This document shows positions 1 through 12,083 of a stretch of 64,000 nucleotides of DNA, one piece after another (within the stretch, counting starts at the first letter, position 1; every line of letters begins with the position of its first letter). The DNA comes from Apiosordaria backusii (Eukaryota > Ascomycota > Sordariomycetes > Sordariales > Lasiosphaeriaceae). The notes below the pieces were generated by a model. That model saw nothing but the letters and a program-made list of their open reading frames with translations, was not told the DNA's origin and did no database searches. A program made the translations under genes and the position numbers. The DNA lies in NCBI GenBank assembly GCA_030549205.1, contig JAUKTV010000003.1:124001-188000 (forward strand). The letters run 5' to 3'.

Positions 1-1900
1 CATTACTGATAAAGAACTTAATATAGAAATTCTTTACTTAAATACTTTAATCTTAACCTTCCTTTATTAAAAAGCTTTTAAAAAGATACTACTTATCTTC
101 TTTAATAAAAAGGTTTAGTTAGGATTTAATAAAAAAAAGGACTTTATTAAAAAAGAAGTTATATACTTATTTAATAAACTTTCTATAATTATATACTTTA
201 AAATAGTATAATTCCTTATTAATAAGGATATTATAAATATCCTTACTTATAAAGTTAATAAAGAAAATTAGATTATAGAATAAAAGGACTTTAATAAAAG
301 CTTTTTTAATAATATAATAGTAAATAAAAAAGTAAAGAAAACGTTAGTAAATAATAAAGTTAAAATTTACCTTTATATTATTTTTAATTATTTCCTTAAC
401 TATAAGGTAAATAAGTAAATCTTATTAAACAATTCTAAAGGCTTTTCCTTTATAATATTTAAAAAGGAAGTTATTTTAAATATAGTAATTTAAATAATAA
501 AAGGCGTTAATACTTTTTTTAAAAGTACTTATAGTATAAAATAAACTAAAAGAAGAGTTGTTAGATTTAAAAGTAAAGTTATAAAAAATAAATCTACTTA
601 TTTTCTTTATTAAAAAGTTTAAATAAAGGTTTAAAGATTATTATAAACGTAAGAATTTAAAAGATAAGTTTAAAAAAGGCTAAAGTATAGTAGTTAATTA
701 TAAGGCTAATTAATAAAAAAGGAAAGTAAAAGAGGATATAATAAAGGAAAAGGTAAAGTAATAAAAATAAGGTAATAAAGGTAACGATTAAACTTAAAAG
801 TTAATTTATTAGTTATTTAAAAGAAAAAGGAAGCCTTTATTAAAGAAGTAAAGGTTTTTTATAATTATAAAGGAAGGGTTTAAACTTTACTTTTAATTAA
901 CTATTATAAATTAAAGTAAAGTTTTAAAGTAGACTTTTAAAGTAGTTACTTACTTTAATTAATAATTACCTTTAACTATAGTAAAGTATAGAAATAAAAT
1001 AAAGTTAATATAGCCGATAAAGGTATTTATTATTTAAAGGTTTAAGTAAGTTTCTTTTAATTAAAAAAGGTATTCGGTAGCTTTAGTTTTAATCTCTAGC
1101 TTTTATAGAGTTTAAGTCAGTTAATTAAATATTTAATTAACAGTAAGTACTTTATTAAATAAAAAAGGTTTAAGTACTTTCTTTTAATAGTTAAAGTAAA
1201 TACTTAGTTTAATTATAAAAATACTTTTATAATACTGTCTTTCCTTTAATTAAAGTAAAGGCTATAGTTCTTTAATACTTTCTTTTTTAAAAAAAGATAG
1301 ACTATTATAAAAGAGGTTTATAAAAGAAAGTAATATAAGTAAAGGAAAGGCAAATACTTAAAGTAAAATAAAAGCTTAATTTTCTTTTAACTTTTAACTT
1401 TAAAAAATTATTTTTATTAATGTCTTTATTAATATAGCCTTTCTTTACTTACCTTTACTTTTTTAAAAAAAAACCGGTAAATACTATTTATAAATAAATA
1501 ATAGTTATTATTTAAAGTTTTCTTTAAATTACTTTTTATATAAAGTTAAATTTATTATAAAGATATATTAGACTAATAGATTAGTCCTTTTAAGTTTTTA
1601 AAGGCCGACCTTTCCTTTAAAGTAGTAAAGTAAAGGAAAATACCTTTAAATCCTTTCTTTAATTATTAGCTAACTTCTTTTTCTTTTTAATTTTAACTTT
1701 ATACTTTTAAATAAACTTAAAAGCTATTTCTTTTAATTCTTCCTTATTTAACTCTATATTATATATAGTAAAGTATTTAGCTTAATATACTTAATATATT
1801 CGTTTTTTTTCCTTTCAATCCTTATATAATACAATCCTTTCGACTTTATATATTATATAAGGGTTAAAATATTAATTATTATTTTTAATAATTACTAAAG
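1..1900. other. RIP-degraded AT-rich DNA, unresolved repeat
   Basis: This stretch is extremely AT-rich, with very few CA/TG dinucleotides and many TA steps, the signature expected of repeat-induced point mutation. No open reading frame survives. It lies beyond the C-terminal end of the minus-strand gypsy element, so it should contain that element's chromodomain tail and 3' LTR, or another repeat running off the window. I could not place an LTR boundary by eye. Confidence 0.6.
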
Positions 1901-3546
1901 CAGCTTTTAAAAGTATCTATTAATAGAGGTCTTTTTAAAGAATATTTACCTTTTTAAAAAATACAATAGATATAATTAAATAGATCTTAATATTTAAAGA
2001 AAACTTAAACTTATATATTAATAATAAGCACTTTCTTTTAATTTTAAAAGGTTCTTTATATTATAAAGCTAACTTTTAACTGTATTTTATAGAAATAAAG
2101 TATCTTTAATAGAGCTTAATTATTACTTAATTATTAATAGTAAATTCCTTTTATTAATGATATTTATTATATCGTTCCTTTATATACTTAATAGATTTCT
2201 TTATAATTATCTTTACATTATACTTAAAGATATTTTAAAGAAGTTAGGGTTTTTTAAAAATACTATCTGTTTTTAAAGGAAAGAAGTATATCTTCCTTTT
2301 AGTAATTAATTTATTTAAAAAGTATTTAATTATTTTAAAATACTAGTTATTTAATAAGGCTTATAAGTAAAAGATAGCCTCTATTTAATCTTCTTTAAAG
2401 TATTTCTATATTTAAAATTAAAAGGCAATTTTAACTATTTAATTATACCTTTCTAATAATCTGTTAATTTAAAGATAATATATAATAAATATAAAGAGTT
2501 TTACTTTTAATTATTTTTAAATTCTCTTTTAAAAGTCTTTTATTTACCGGAAGTCTCTATTATTAATAATTATAAAAGAAACTTTCTATTTATAAATAAG
2601 TAAATACTAAAGAAAGATCTTTTTTTAAATTTCAGCAGTATAAGAATTTACTTTAAAGATTATTAGTCTTTTTTTAAAGAATTTATAGGTTACTATAAAA
2701 AAGGTATTAAATATTAAGTATTTAATAACCTAATAGGGTAAGTTTTTATTAAAGTATAAAAGAAGGCCGGTAATAATGTTAAATACAATAGTATAAAAAG
2801 AGATTAAAAGGAAAGTAATAGACTAAAGTTCTTTAATAAGCCTTTATCAGTCGATTTAGTTTATTTAGTATTTAAAATACTATTAGATATAATTTATAAT
2901 TCTCTTTTTAAGGTTATAAATAAAGAAGGCTTTTTAAATTTAATATTAAGTTTAAAAGATTTTAAAGTAAAAGTTATAATTATAGTAATACTTAAAGATA
3001 TCTTTTATATAATTGCTAAGTATATAGAATTATTAAAGCGTTTTTAGTCCTTAAAGGTAAAAAAGCCTATTTATTAAGTAATAGTTATAAAGTTTTTTAA
3101 ACTTTTTTTTAAAGATTTTATTTATAATAGGCTTAAAGTAAAGGTTTTATTAATATCCTTTTCTTAACTTAATAGTAAACTTTTTAAAAAAATAAAAAGA
3201 ACAGTCCTTTAATATAAAACCTTTATAAAACAGTTAGTTATAAAGTTAAATATATTATTGTAGGATCCTATTATCTTTTAGCTTATTTATAAAGCTAGTA
3301 ATATAGATTTTATTAAAAGTAAACATTTTAAAATATTCTAAAGTAGGTTTAAGAAAATAACTAAAGCTATTAATAATTATATTAGTTTTTTTTAAAATAT
3401 ACTATACTTTAAATTAATATTAAAATAAATAGAAATAAACTATTAATAATTATTAATTTACTTATATACTATTTATAATATATATATTAGTATTAATAAT
3501 AAAACCTTTAAAGGCAATATAATTAATAATAATAGTAATAGAATAA

Positions 3547-4224
3547 TGTTAAGATAGGTGTCTCACAGGCCTATAGGTATAGACCTGTGCAGGGAACGGC
3601 GCAGAACACTGAGAGCGAAGAGGGTTTTGTCTGCAGTATACAACAGTGGCTGGGCACTAAAGGAATGTAGATTATAAGGGCAATGCCTTGTAATATATAG
3701 AAGGTAAATACTATAATATAGGCTTATAAGGTACTATAAGATATAATAAACCAGTATATTAAATTGACTTATTAGTTAAGAAATATTATAGTAAACAGTT
3801 ATAAAGGACAAGACTTATTATAGGTCTTTAGCCCTATATTGCTTTCTAAACCTTTCTCCGTTCTAAGGCCTAAATGCCTGTTAAGTCTATTAACTATAAG
3901 GCCTAAATGCCTGTTAAGTCCGCTAACTGTAGGGCCTAAATACTTGTTAAGTCTGTTAACTACAGACTTAACTGGCTAACTAAGTCTGACTATTAAGTAT
4001 ATTAACTGGAAGCCATTTATAAGGTATAGGGCGCTAACGTTTTACCGTTACAGTACGCTAACTGTCCGGGGCTTCGGGCTACTTTAAGGGTCCGAAGACC
4101 ACTGCGATTGCCGTAGTAGAGTGTTGGTAAGCGCTATAATTTTAAGCTATTAGTTGTTGTTGGCCCTATAGGTTATAGGCTAAAATACACTGTAAAGTCC
4201 ACAACTAAGTGCTGTATTTCAACA
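3547..4224. mobile_element. Solo LTR nested in the gypsy RNase H
   Basis: A 678-bp segment of clearly higher GC starts TGTTAAG and ends TTCAACA, the normal TG...CA LTR termini. It is flanked on both sides by AATAA (3542-3546 and 4225-4229). Removing it with one AATAA copy restores a continuous minus-strand RNase H frame on either side, which is strong support for the boundaries. No internal element is present, so it is a solo LTR left by LTR-LTR recombination. It is less mutated than its host element, so it either arrived later or escaped RIP because it was single copy. Orientation is not certain. Confidence 0.8.
3865..3963. repeat. Three 33-bp tandem repeats inside the solo LTR
   Basis: Three direct copies of a 33-bp unit (3865-3897, 3898-3930, 3931-3963), each beginning AAGGCCTAAAT or AGGGCCTAAAT and containing TGTTAAGTC, are slightly diverged from each other by C/T changes. 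Such repeats are common in the U3 region of fungal LTRs, but no function is shown here. Confidence 0.85.
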
Positions 4225-5599
4225 AATAATTTAAAGATATTAATATAAAACGAAATTTCTTTAATATTTAAACTATAGTAACTATTTTAAATTCCGTTAA
4301 TTAATAATTTTTTTTAACTATATTAATATACTTATTAAAGTATATTACCGGTTAAATGTTTATTAAGTTAAAAGAAAATACCTTATTTTATATAGATTCT
4401 TCTTTAAAATAAAAAACGACTATTTTAAAACTGTCTTTATTTATATCGATAAGGATATATAGTTTTTTAATTAAATCAAAGTAAATAATAGTAGTTTTAA
4501 AGTAAAAGGCAGCTTTAATATCTTTAAAGGATTTTATCTTTTTATTAATAAGTTTAAATATAAACTTCTTTATAATACCTTTTCTTTATACTTTAAAGAT
4601 TTATATACTGTTATTTATTTTAATAACCTTTAAAAGTTCCGTCTTCTATTACTATAAAGAATCTATTCTTATAGTATATCCTTTTATTAAATAATAAAGA
4701 AATCTATTCTTTTTAATAAATATTTTAAAATCTTAAAGTATAGTAAAGAACTTAATATTCTAAATAGCTTTAATTTTTTTTTCGGTAATAGAGATTTCTT
4801 TTTTATTTACCTTAAACTTAAAAAAAAAAATAAAGGGGTATTTTAAAAAGGACTTTTTAAAAGACAATCTTAATTTAATCTTCTTAAATATTTTAAAAAC
4901 TTACTAAATATATTTAAAATAGTCTTTATCGTTATTTAAGAAAATAACAATATCGTCGATATATATAATATAATAATAAGTAAGTCTTACTTTCTTAATA
5001 AAGCAGCCTATTTACTATTAAATATATAGAAGGAAGTTATAGAAACTTATAAAAGCTATCTTTATAGCTTTTACTTTATATTTTAAAATAATAGTAAGTT
5101 TCAGCCTATCTTCTTTTATAATTAAAAATTAATAAAAGAATTTAATAATATTGATTACTATAATCTAAGCCTTTCTTTATAATTTCTCTATAATAATATA
5201 AGTAAAGAATAGTAAATAGAAGTTTAATACTATAATTTAATTAATTATATAAAGGTCGATAATTAAATAGCTTTTTACTTTACCTTTTATAATTTAATAA
5301 ACTATAAAAACCAAAGCTTTAAAGGTAGTTAAAAAGATAATAGTAAATATAAGACCTTAATAGTATAGTCTATTAAATAGTTTATTTACTATATTATAAT
5401 CTTTAAAGTTAAAATAGTATAGTTTAAAAGCTACTTTATATTTATATTAATTATTAATAAGCTAAATCTTTATATAGTATTTAAAAGAAAGGTCGATCGG
5501 TCTTTAATTTTCTTAAATAATAGAAAAGTTATAAACTAACTTCTTAAGCTTATTTATAAAGGAAAGACTATTTTTATAAATATATACTTTATTTTTAAG

Positions 5600-8500
5600 C
5601 CTATACTTTAAGACTTTTTTATCCTTAGTAATTTTTAAAATAAATTGTAGTTTTAAATTCTCCCTTCTCTCTTTATCTTTATTATCTAATAAGTTAAAGG
5701 GATTTTTTAATAACTCCTTTTATAGTAAATTAAACTTAAGTTTTAAATTAAAAAAGTCTTTTTTATTTTTATTTTAAGTCTTTTTTACTATTTCCTCCTT
5801 TAAAAAGTTTAAAAGTCTTTTAATTAAAATAGAAAGAATAGGTATCTTTAATTCCTTTCTATATTAAAGTAGTATTTAATAAAGTAGTTTTTTATATAGA
5901 ACTATTCTTTTAATATTCCAATAATATTTTTAAAAATAATAGTATATAAAATCTCTATTCTTTAAAATATATAAATCTTAATAGGCTTTTTAAAGGTATT
6001 ATAATATAGGATATAGTAATTTTTATATTAAAAAGCATTATATATTTTTATTAATTTTAAAAATAAGTAAGTACGATCTTTTTTAAACTTAAGTATTTAA
6101 CTATAAGATATTTCTTTTTATTTAAATAGTATCTGGTTTTATAACTTTAATATTAAACCAATCCTTTCCTTTTTTAATTCCTTCCTATTTAATAAAATAT
6201 AGTACCTTTAAATCCTAATATCCTTTAACTTTTATATAGCCTTAAAATAAAAGAAAGTCTATTTAGTAATTCTATAAAAAGGATTGGCTAAATAAAATTT
6301 TAGCTTTTAAAGATTTAACTATATTTACTATAATTAAAATAAAGGACATTACTTTCTATCTTTTATAGTCTTTACTATATAGATAAATCTAAAACTTTAC
6401 TTAATTAAAAGTTTATTATAGCCTTTACTTAATACTTTAAAGTTTAAAAAGTTTATTAAATATCTATTTAATATTTAAGATCTATTTTAATAGTTTTTTA
6501 ATAATAGTATATCTTTTAATTTCTATATTAGTATAGATTTACTTTATTTTACTATTCGAAGTTAATAAAATAAATACCTTTATTTAAGTAAAAGCATTAT
6601 AAAAGATAGACTTAAATATATCGAAGTTAAAAAAAAAAGGAAGTATATATAAAGTACTAATAAGGCTTAGCTTTTAAAGAATTATACTTTATAAAAAAGC
6701 TTTACCTTCTTTTTTTAAATAGAAAATATTTTAATTGAGATCTCTGATAATAAAAGCTATTAAACAATCCTTTATATAATAAGGTAGGTTTTATAGTATT
6801 TAAAATATTATAAAGTATTACTAATAAGTTAATTATATTTTAAATACTAAATATATATAAATATCTTTTACTTTAAGAATATAATAGATTTAATTCCTTT
6901 TATTATTAAAGTTAAGGTTATTATTAAAAATATTACTATTATCTTTAAATATACTAATATTACTATATTTAAAGTTATTATTAAAGAAACTAACTATAAG
7001 CTTATCGGTATCGATAATGTTAATTTCTAAATCCTTTTAATATTTAAGGTATTTATTTAAATTCTACTATACCTTTAGGTCTTTATTTTCTTATTATTTA
7101 ATAATTAAAGGACGTTTAAGTTACTAATTAATCTAACAGTTAAATTTCCTATAATTAAACTTTTAGCAATTATTTTAAAATTAATCTTTAAAATAAATAT
7201 TATTATAGTAATTCCTTATTTATTTCTATTAAAGGCAGTTATATTTAGTTTAATTTTAATAACTTTAATAACATTCTAATTAGTTAATTATAAAGTAGTA
7301 TTATACTTTTATATTCTTTATAGCCTTATCTTTAAATATATATTAATAGAATAGGTTACTATATTAATTTTAATTTCTAAAGAATAGGATAGCTTTAAAA
7401 GGAACAGTCTTTTAAATATTGTAAATAAGTTCCTTTTATACTATTTTAAATATTTCGGTTAAATAGTATTTCTTTTTAAACTAATTGGCTATTTCCTTTT
7501 TTTTACCTTTTAAAAGAAAAGTCAAAAGCTTTTTATTTTAATATATATTAATCTTTTATTAATTTTAAACCTTTTTAATACTATATTTACTATCCTAAAT
7601 ACTCCTATTTTACTATTAAAGTAGGCTTTTTTATAAACGCTAAATCTATTAAACTAAGTTAATACTAATCCTTAAAGGATTATAAATTATTAAAAGTAAA
7701 AAAGTATAGCTTAGCTTTTTTAAATAATAGCAGTTAGTATATACTTTATCTATATATAAATATTATAATAAATAATTAAATGCTTATTACCGATAATAAT
7801 AGGCTTATTTACCAAAGGTTAGTCTTTAAATTAAAGCTTAAAAAAAGGATAGTCTATAGCGTTAAATTTCTTATATTAAGGCTCTCCTTTATTAAAAAGG
7901 AACTGTTAATAGAGTTTAAAAATAATAGGTTATTAGTTATATATTTAAGTAAGATAGGTTTTTTTTTAAAAATAATAAGATTAGTAAAACTTTTAACTAA
8001 AAGGCTTTATTTTTAAGTATTAAACTTAAAAGGAGGTTATAGAAGTTCTATATAAATCCGGATTATACAGTTTCTTTAAATTTATTTTAATTAATTAAGT
8101 ATAAAAAGTTATTATTTTAATAACTATTAATTAAATAAAGGTACTTAGTATATTCTATATTAAGCTTATTAAAAGTATACTTAATATAGACTAAAAGTAT
8201 TAAAGTAATATTTTTATAAAATATAAGGTTTTTATATTAGCCTTTTATTTTAATAAAGGTAGATTACTATTATAGAAAATTGTTATAAACTTTAGTAAAA
8301 GCATTTAGCTTTATTTTAATTAAGGCTAATAAAACTTATTAGTATTTTATAAAAAGCTAAATAGCTTTTAATATTTTAATAAATAGAAAGATAATCTTTT
8401 ATAAGTTTTAAGCTTTATTTTTAATTAAAGGTATTAAGCTATAGTTTATATAAAGACGGTAATATCCTTTAATACCGTTACTTTATTATTTATAATAAGG

Positions 8501-10319
8501 TAGTTTACTTCTATATCCTTTATAATTCTCTTTACAGTATTTTATATTATAGACCTCTTTAAAAAATTAAGGCAATTCTAGTCTATTACTATAACTAAAG
8601 TAATAATAAACTATAATATTTTAATCTACTTTAATAATAGGTTCTATATTAAATCCTAATACTTTTATTTTTTATTATTCTATTCTTTTAATAGTAAGTA
8701 CTTTAATAGAAAATCAAATACTTTAAAGGTTAAATAGGCTTTAAAGGTATATACTATTTTTTACTATTATTTTATTAATTCTATAGGGTTTTAAATATTA
8801 AAGATAGTTTAAAAATCCTAATCTTTATTACTTTTTTAAACTTTATAAGGATAAGTCAATAAGGTAAGCTTTAAATAGTCGTCTTTTTTTTAAAATAGAT
8901 TATTATTTAGGTTATTTTTTAAAAGTAAGTAAGCTTATTTAACTAGATCTTTCTAACTTATTAATTAAACTAACGGTAATATAAAAGGGATAATAACCTC
9001 TACTAATAGTTTAACTAAATTACTATTAGTTAATATTTTAAAAAGATTTATTATAAAAGTTAATATTAAATAGTTAAATAGTAACGCTTTATAGTTACTA
9101 AATAAAGATATTATAAATAATATCGAATTAGTGGTTTAATAGTATATATAGGGTAAATCCCTATCGTTTATTATTTATAATAATTTTTAATAAAAGTTAG
9201 TCAGTTAAAATAAGCTTTTAAAATATAGTAGTATTAAGCATTTTATAATACTAGAAATAGTTATTTTTAAAAGGTTATTTAAAATTATTATTATTATTAA
9301 TAAAAAGCAGTAATAAACTAAACTTTTTTAAAAGAAAGAAAGGACCGTTTATACTTATAAAAGAAAGAAGTTTAAAAATCTTAATAAGGTTTAAACCAGT
9401 TAGTAAACTAATAAGTATCCTATAAAAGAGCATTTTAGTATTTTATAAAAAGATAATAAGGCTTAATTTATAATTTTCTAAAGCTATTATTATAAATAAG
9501 GTAAATAAGTTATTTTCTATACCTTTTATATTTCTATCTTTATTTACTAGTATCTTTTTATATTTTACTTTTATTAACTTTTTTTTTAAATACCGAAGCT
9601 TTTCTTTAAAATTAGCCTAATCTATTCCTATCGACCCTTTAATTAATAAAGAAAAGAGGACTTAAAAGGTCTTTATAGCCTTTATAAATAAAGAAGGCCT
9701 GTTTTTTTAAAAAAGTATTATAAGTTATTAATAAAGTTAAAGAAGGTTCTAAATATAAAGAAGGTCAGAGACTAGTAGATTTTTAAACGGAGTAGTAGAT
9801 TTTAAAAGCTTTTTTAAAAAGGATTTTAATTAAAATAGGTATTATATACTAAAGAAAAGGAATTCTTTTTTATTTTATAAAGGAAAAGCCGGTAATTAAT
9901 TTCTTTAAAAGCCTTTAGGCTTAAGCCCTTTACTTAGTTTTTAAAAGGTATAGAAGTTGTTTAAAGGTATTAAAAAGGCCGATTTATATACTTTAAAAAT
10001 AAAGTATATATAAAACTTATATTAAGGATTTAAAGTTCAGAGGTCCTTTATTATATAAAGAGTAAGTAAATAAGTTTATCGTCTTTTATTAGTTTTAACT
10101 TTAAAAAAAAAGTAAACTATAAAGTACTTATAGAAGGAAAATCTTTAAAAATTGAAGAAGAACTTTTAAATAGTCCTTTATAACTATAAAGTAAGAAGTA
10201 ACTATAGAAAGTATATTAATATTATATTAATAAAGTACTATAATAACATTTAGTTTTAATCGAATATATTAGTAATTTAACTAGTTAATTATAGCTACTA
10301 ATATTATAACCTTTTAATA
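5600..10319. other. RIP-degraded AT-rich DNA, probably gypsy 5' half and other relics
   Basis: The composition is the same as the rest of the island: AT-rich, CA/TG-poor and full of stops on both strands. The section next to 5600 should hold protease and gag of the minus-strand gypsy element, but I could not recognise them. The one ATG-initiated frame of any length here, 7780-8016, is a run of L/K/I/F codons expected from AT-rich DNA, and I do not call it a gene. Confidence 0.5.
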
Positions 10320-10665
10320 GAAAGTTTAAATAGAAAATTTTTAAAGAGACTTTTAAAGAAAGTTCTTAAAGGAAGTTTATAAGGAAGTTTTAAAAGAAGT
10401 TTTAAAGAAAGTTCTAGAAAAGGTTTTAAAAAAAGCTCTTTAAAAAGGTTCTAAAGAAGGCTTTTTAAAGAGGTTTTAAAGAAGGTTTTAATAGAAGCTT
10501 CTTAAGGAAATTTTAAAGAAGGTTTTAATAAAAGCTTCTTAAAGAGGTTTTCAAAAGGAAGTTCTAAGGAAAGTTCTAAAGAAGATTCTAAAAGAGGTTC
10601 TATAGAAAGGTTTATAAAAAAGTCTAAAGGAAATTCTTAAAGAACCTTCTTAAAAAGGTTCTTTA
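10320..10665. repeat. Degenerate 12-bp tandem repeat array
   Basis: About 25-29 imperfect copies of a 12-bp unit of the type GAAGTTTTAAAG / AAGGTTCTAAAG run head to tail. In the plus frame the best-kept part reads as a tetrapeptide repeat (KEVL KEVL EKVL). The 12-bp period keeps frame, which suggests a former low-complexity coding repeat, later mutated by RIP. Which element it belonged to is unknown. Confidence 0.7.
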
Positions 10666-10862
10666 TATAAACTTTTATAGTTAATATAGAAAGTATATAA
10701 ATAGAAGGCTTAATAAAAGCTTTTTTTATAAAAGAAGATATAGAGGTATCTTTTAAGGCTAGATTTACTATAGGAAATTAAGGCTAGGAAGGTTACTAAG
10801 TATATTTATATATAAAAAAGAAGAAAAGAATAAAAAAAGAAATAAAAATACAATAATTATAT

Positions 10863-11007
10863 TGTATGTAGGATATAACTTGTAATAAAAGGTAAGAATT
10901 AGATAAGAAGCTTCTTCTAAAAGCTCCTAAGTTACAGATCCTTTTAAGGAATTATATAAAGTGGATTATAATGTTAGGTAAGTCCTATAGAGGTGTGGAA
11001 TCTTACA
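10863..11007 (-). mobile_element. Possible short LTR remnant
   Basis: A 145-bp segment has more GC than its surroundings. On the minus strand it starts TGTAAGATTCCACACC and ends CTACATACA, so it has LTR-like TG...CA ends. It could be the 5' LTR of the minus-strand gypsy element or an independent solo LTR. I see no matching target-site duplication and no second copy in the window, so this is tentative. Confidence 0.3.
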
Positions 11008-11255
11008 ATAATATATACCTTTAATTAGGACAAACTGTTTAAGCAATTAAAGGACTAACCTCTTATAAAAGATAACGATAGAAATATCCCTAAACCTTTT
11101 AACTAATTTAACTATTTTAAAGTAGTATATATTCTGCCTTTTAGTTTTATAAAGGCAGATAACGATATCGAATTAGTTTGTAGCCTCTTTTTATTTTATA
11201 AAGGTTTATATTAATATAAAAAAGAACATGTTTAAGAAAGCTACTATTGCTATTC
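11008..11255. other. RIP-affected spacer between LTR remnant and copia element
   Basis: This is AT-rich sequence with moderate GC patches and no coding potential. It supplies the TTAAT target site of the copia insertion at its right end. Confidence 0.5.
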
Positions 11256-11260
11256 TTAAT

Positions 11261-12083
11261 TGTTAAACTAGGTCCCTATGAGGCCTAAGTTTACAGTAGG
11301 TAGCTGCTATTATACTACGTGGAGGAAGCTTAAGTTGAAAAGCCTACCCGTTAGCTATCTAGCACCTTACTTTACTGCAGGGCTATTTAAAGGCCTGCAT
11401 CCCGCTAACTAGTAGGCCAAACTGCCTATAATTTTATATTCAGGCTACTAAGGCCCACTACTATAGGCAGTATAAGTAGCCTGATCCTAACCCTATGTTG
11501 ACCCGCACTTTGGATTAGGGGTGCTCAGTTTTGCGGCCTGTCTGTATGGCCGTAAGTCGATTTTTAAAGAGCTGTGAATTATACTAACTTAACTGCCTAT
11601 AAGACCTATAGCTAACTACTGGGCTGGCTAAATTGAGCTAGAATTGGTAAGCCTATAGTTAAGTAAGTATATTATTACTATACTAAATTATAGGCCTATA
11701 GGCCCTATAAGTCAGAAGCTATAGAAAGCTTAGTAAGTAGTTTATAAGGCTTAATAAACCTCAAAGTTAACTAAGCCGTACTCTAGCCTATCTACTTACT
11801 AAGGTATATAAAGTACTGTACGTTAGTTAGTAGGTATATAGTAAAGGTTAAGTACAAACCTTACTATAGAAAATATTATAGTAGATTTATAAAAGGCTAG
11901 TATTATAATACAATTATTTACTTATTATATTTCTATCTTATAATACCTATAAGGTACTATATTTTAATATCCCAATATTAAACTATTGGTATTATATATA
12001 AGACTTCTACTATACTATAAGCTAGTATATAAATATTAATTATAAAGCCTTTAAGCTTATAATTAGCTATACCTATTTTAATA
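11261..12083 (+). repeat. 5' LTR of the copia element
   Basis: An 823-bp LTR starting TGTTAAACTAGG and ending in ...TTTTAATA (the terminal CA is mutated to TA). Its outer 280 bp or so are GC-richer, while its inner part is heavily converted to AT. It pairs with 18941-19763, position for position. Confidence 0.92.

Larger units (their letters stand above)
1900..5600 (-). mobile_element. Ty3/gypsy retrotransposon pol core, RIP-degraded, minus strand
   Basis: Reading the minus strand through the RIP stops gives a collinear gypsy pol. Reverse transcriptase motifs begin near 5160 (a KFFYQ-like and DRLKLT-like stretch). The catalytic box YIDDIVIF is at about 4940-4963, with both Asp codons intact. 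The connection region (SITEKK, KTELLKVIK) lies at about 4620-4800. RNase H begins near 4540 (YFDLIKKLYILIDI) and runs on to about 3340. The integrase C-terminal part (KLAL..YKEPFKI and IYLIIS) is at about 1950-2200. All frames carry many TAA/TAG codons where Gln or Trp is expected. RNase H is interrupted by a solo LTR at 3547-4224. The 5' end (gag, protease, LTR) is not resolved. The family resembles ascomycete chromoviral gypsy elements. It is dead by inspection. Confidence 0.8.

Noticed and set aside
2281..2345. Plus-strand reading resembling a retroviral integrase core (KKYIFLLVI..)
   Set aside because: The minus strand gives a collinear gypsy pol from RT through RNase H to the integrase C-terminus across this region, so the plus-strand resemblance is chance in AT-rich sequence.
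7780..8016. ATG frame of 78 codons in the AT-rich island
   Set aside because: It is composed almost only of L, K, I, F and R codons expected by chance in such sequence, and no motif is present.
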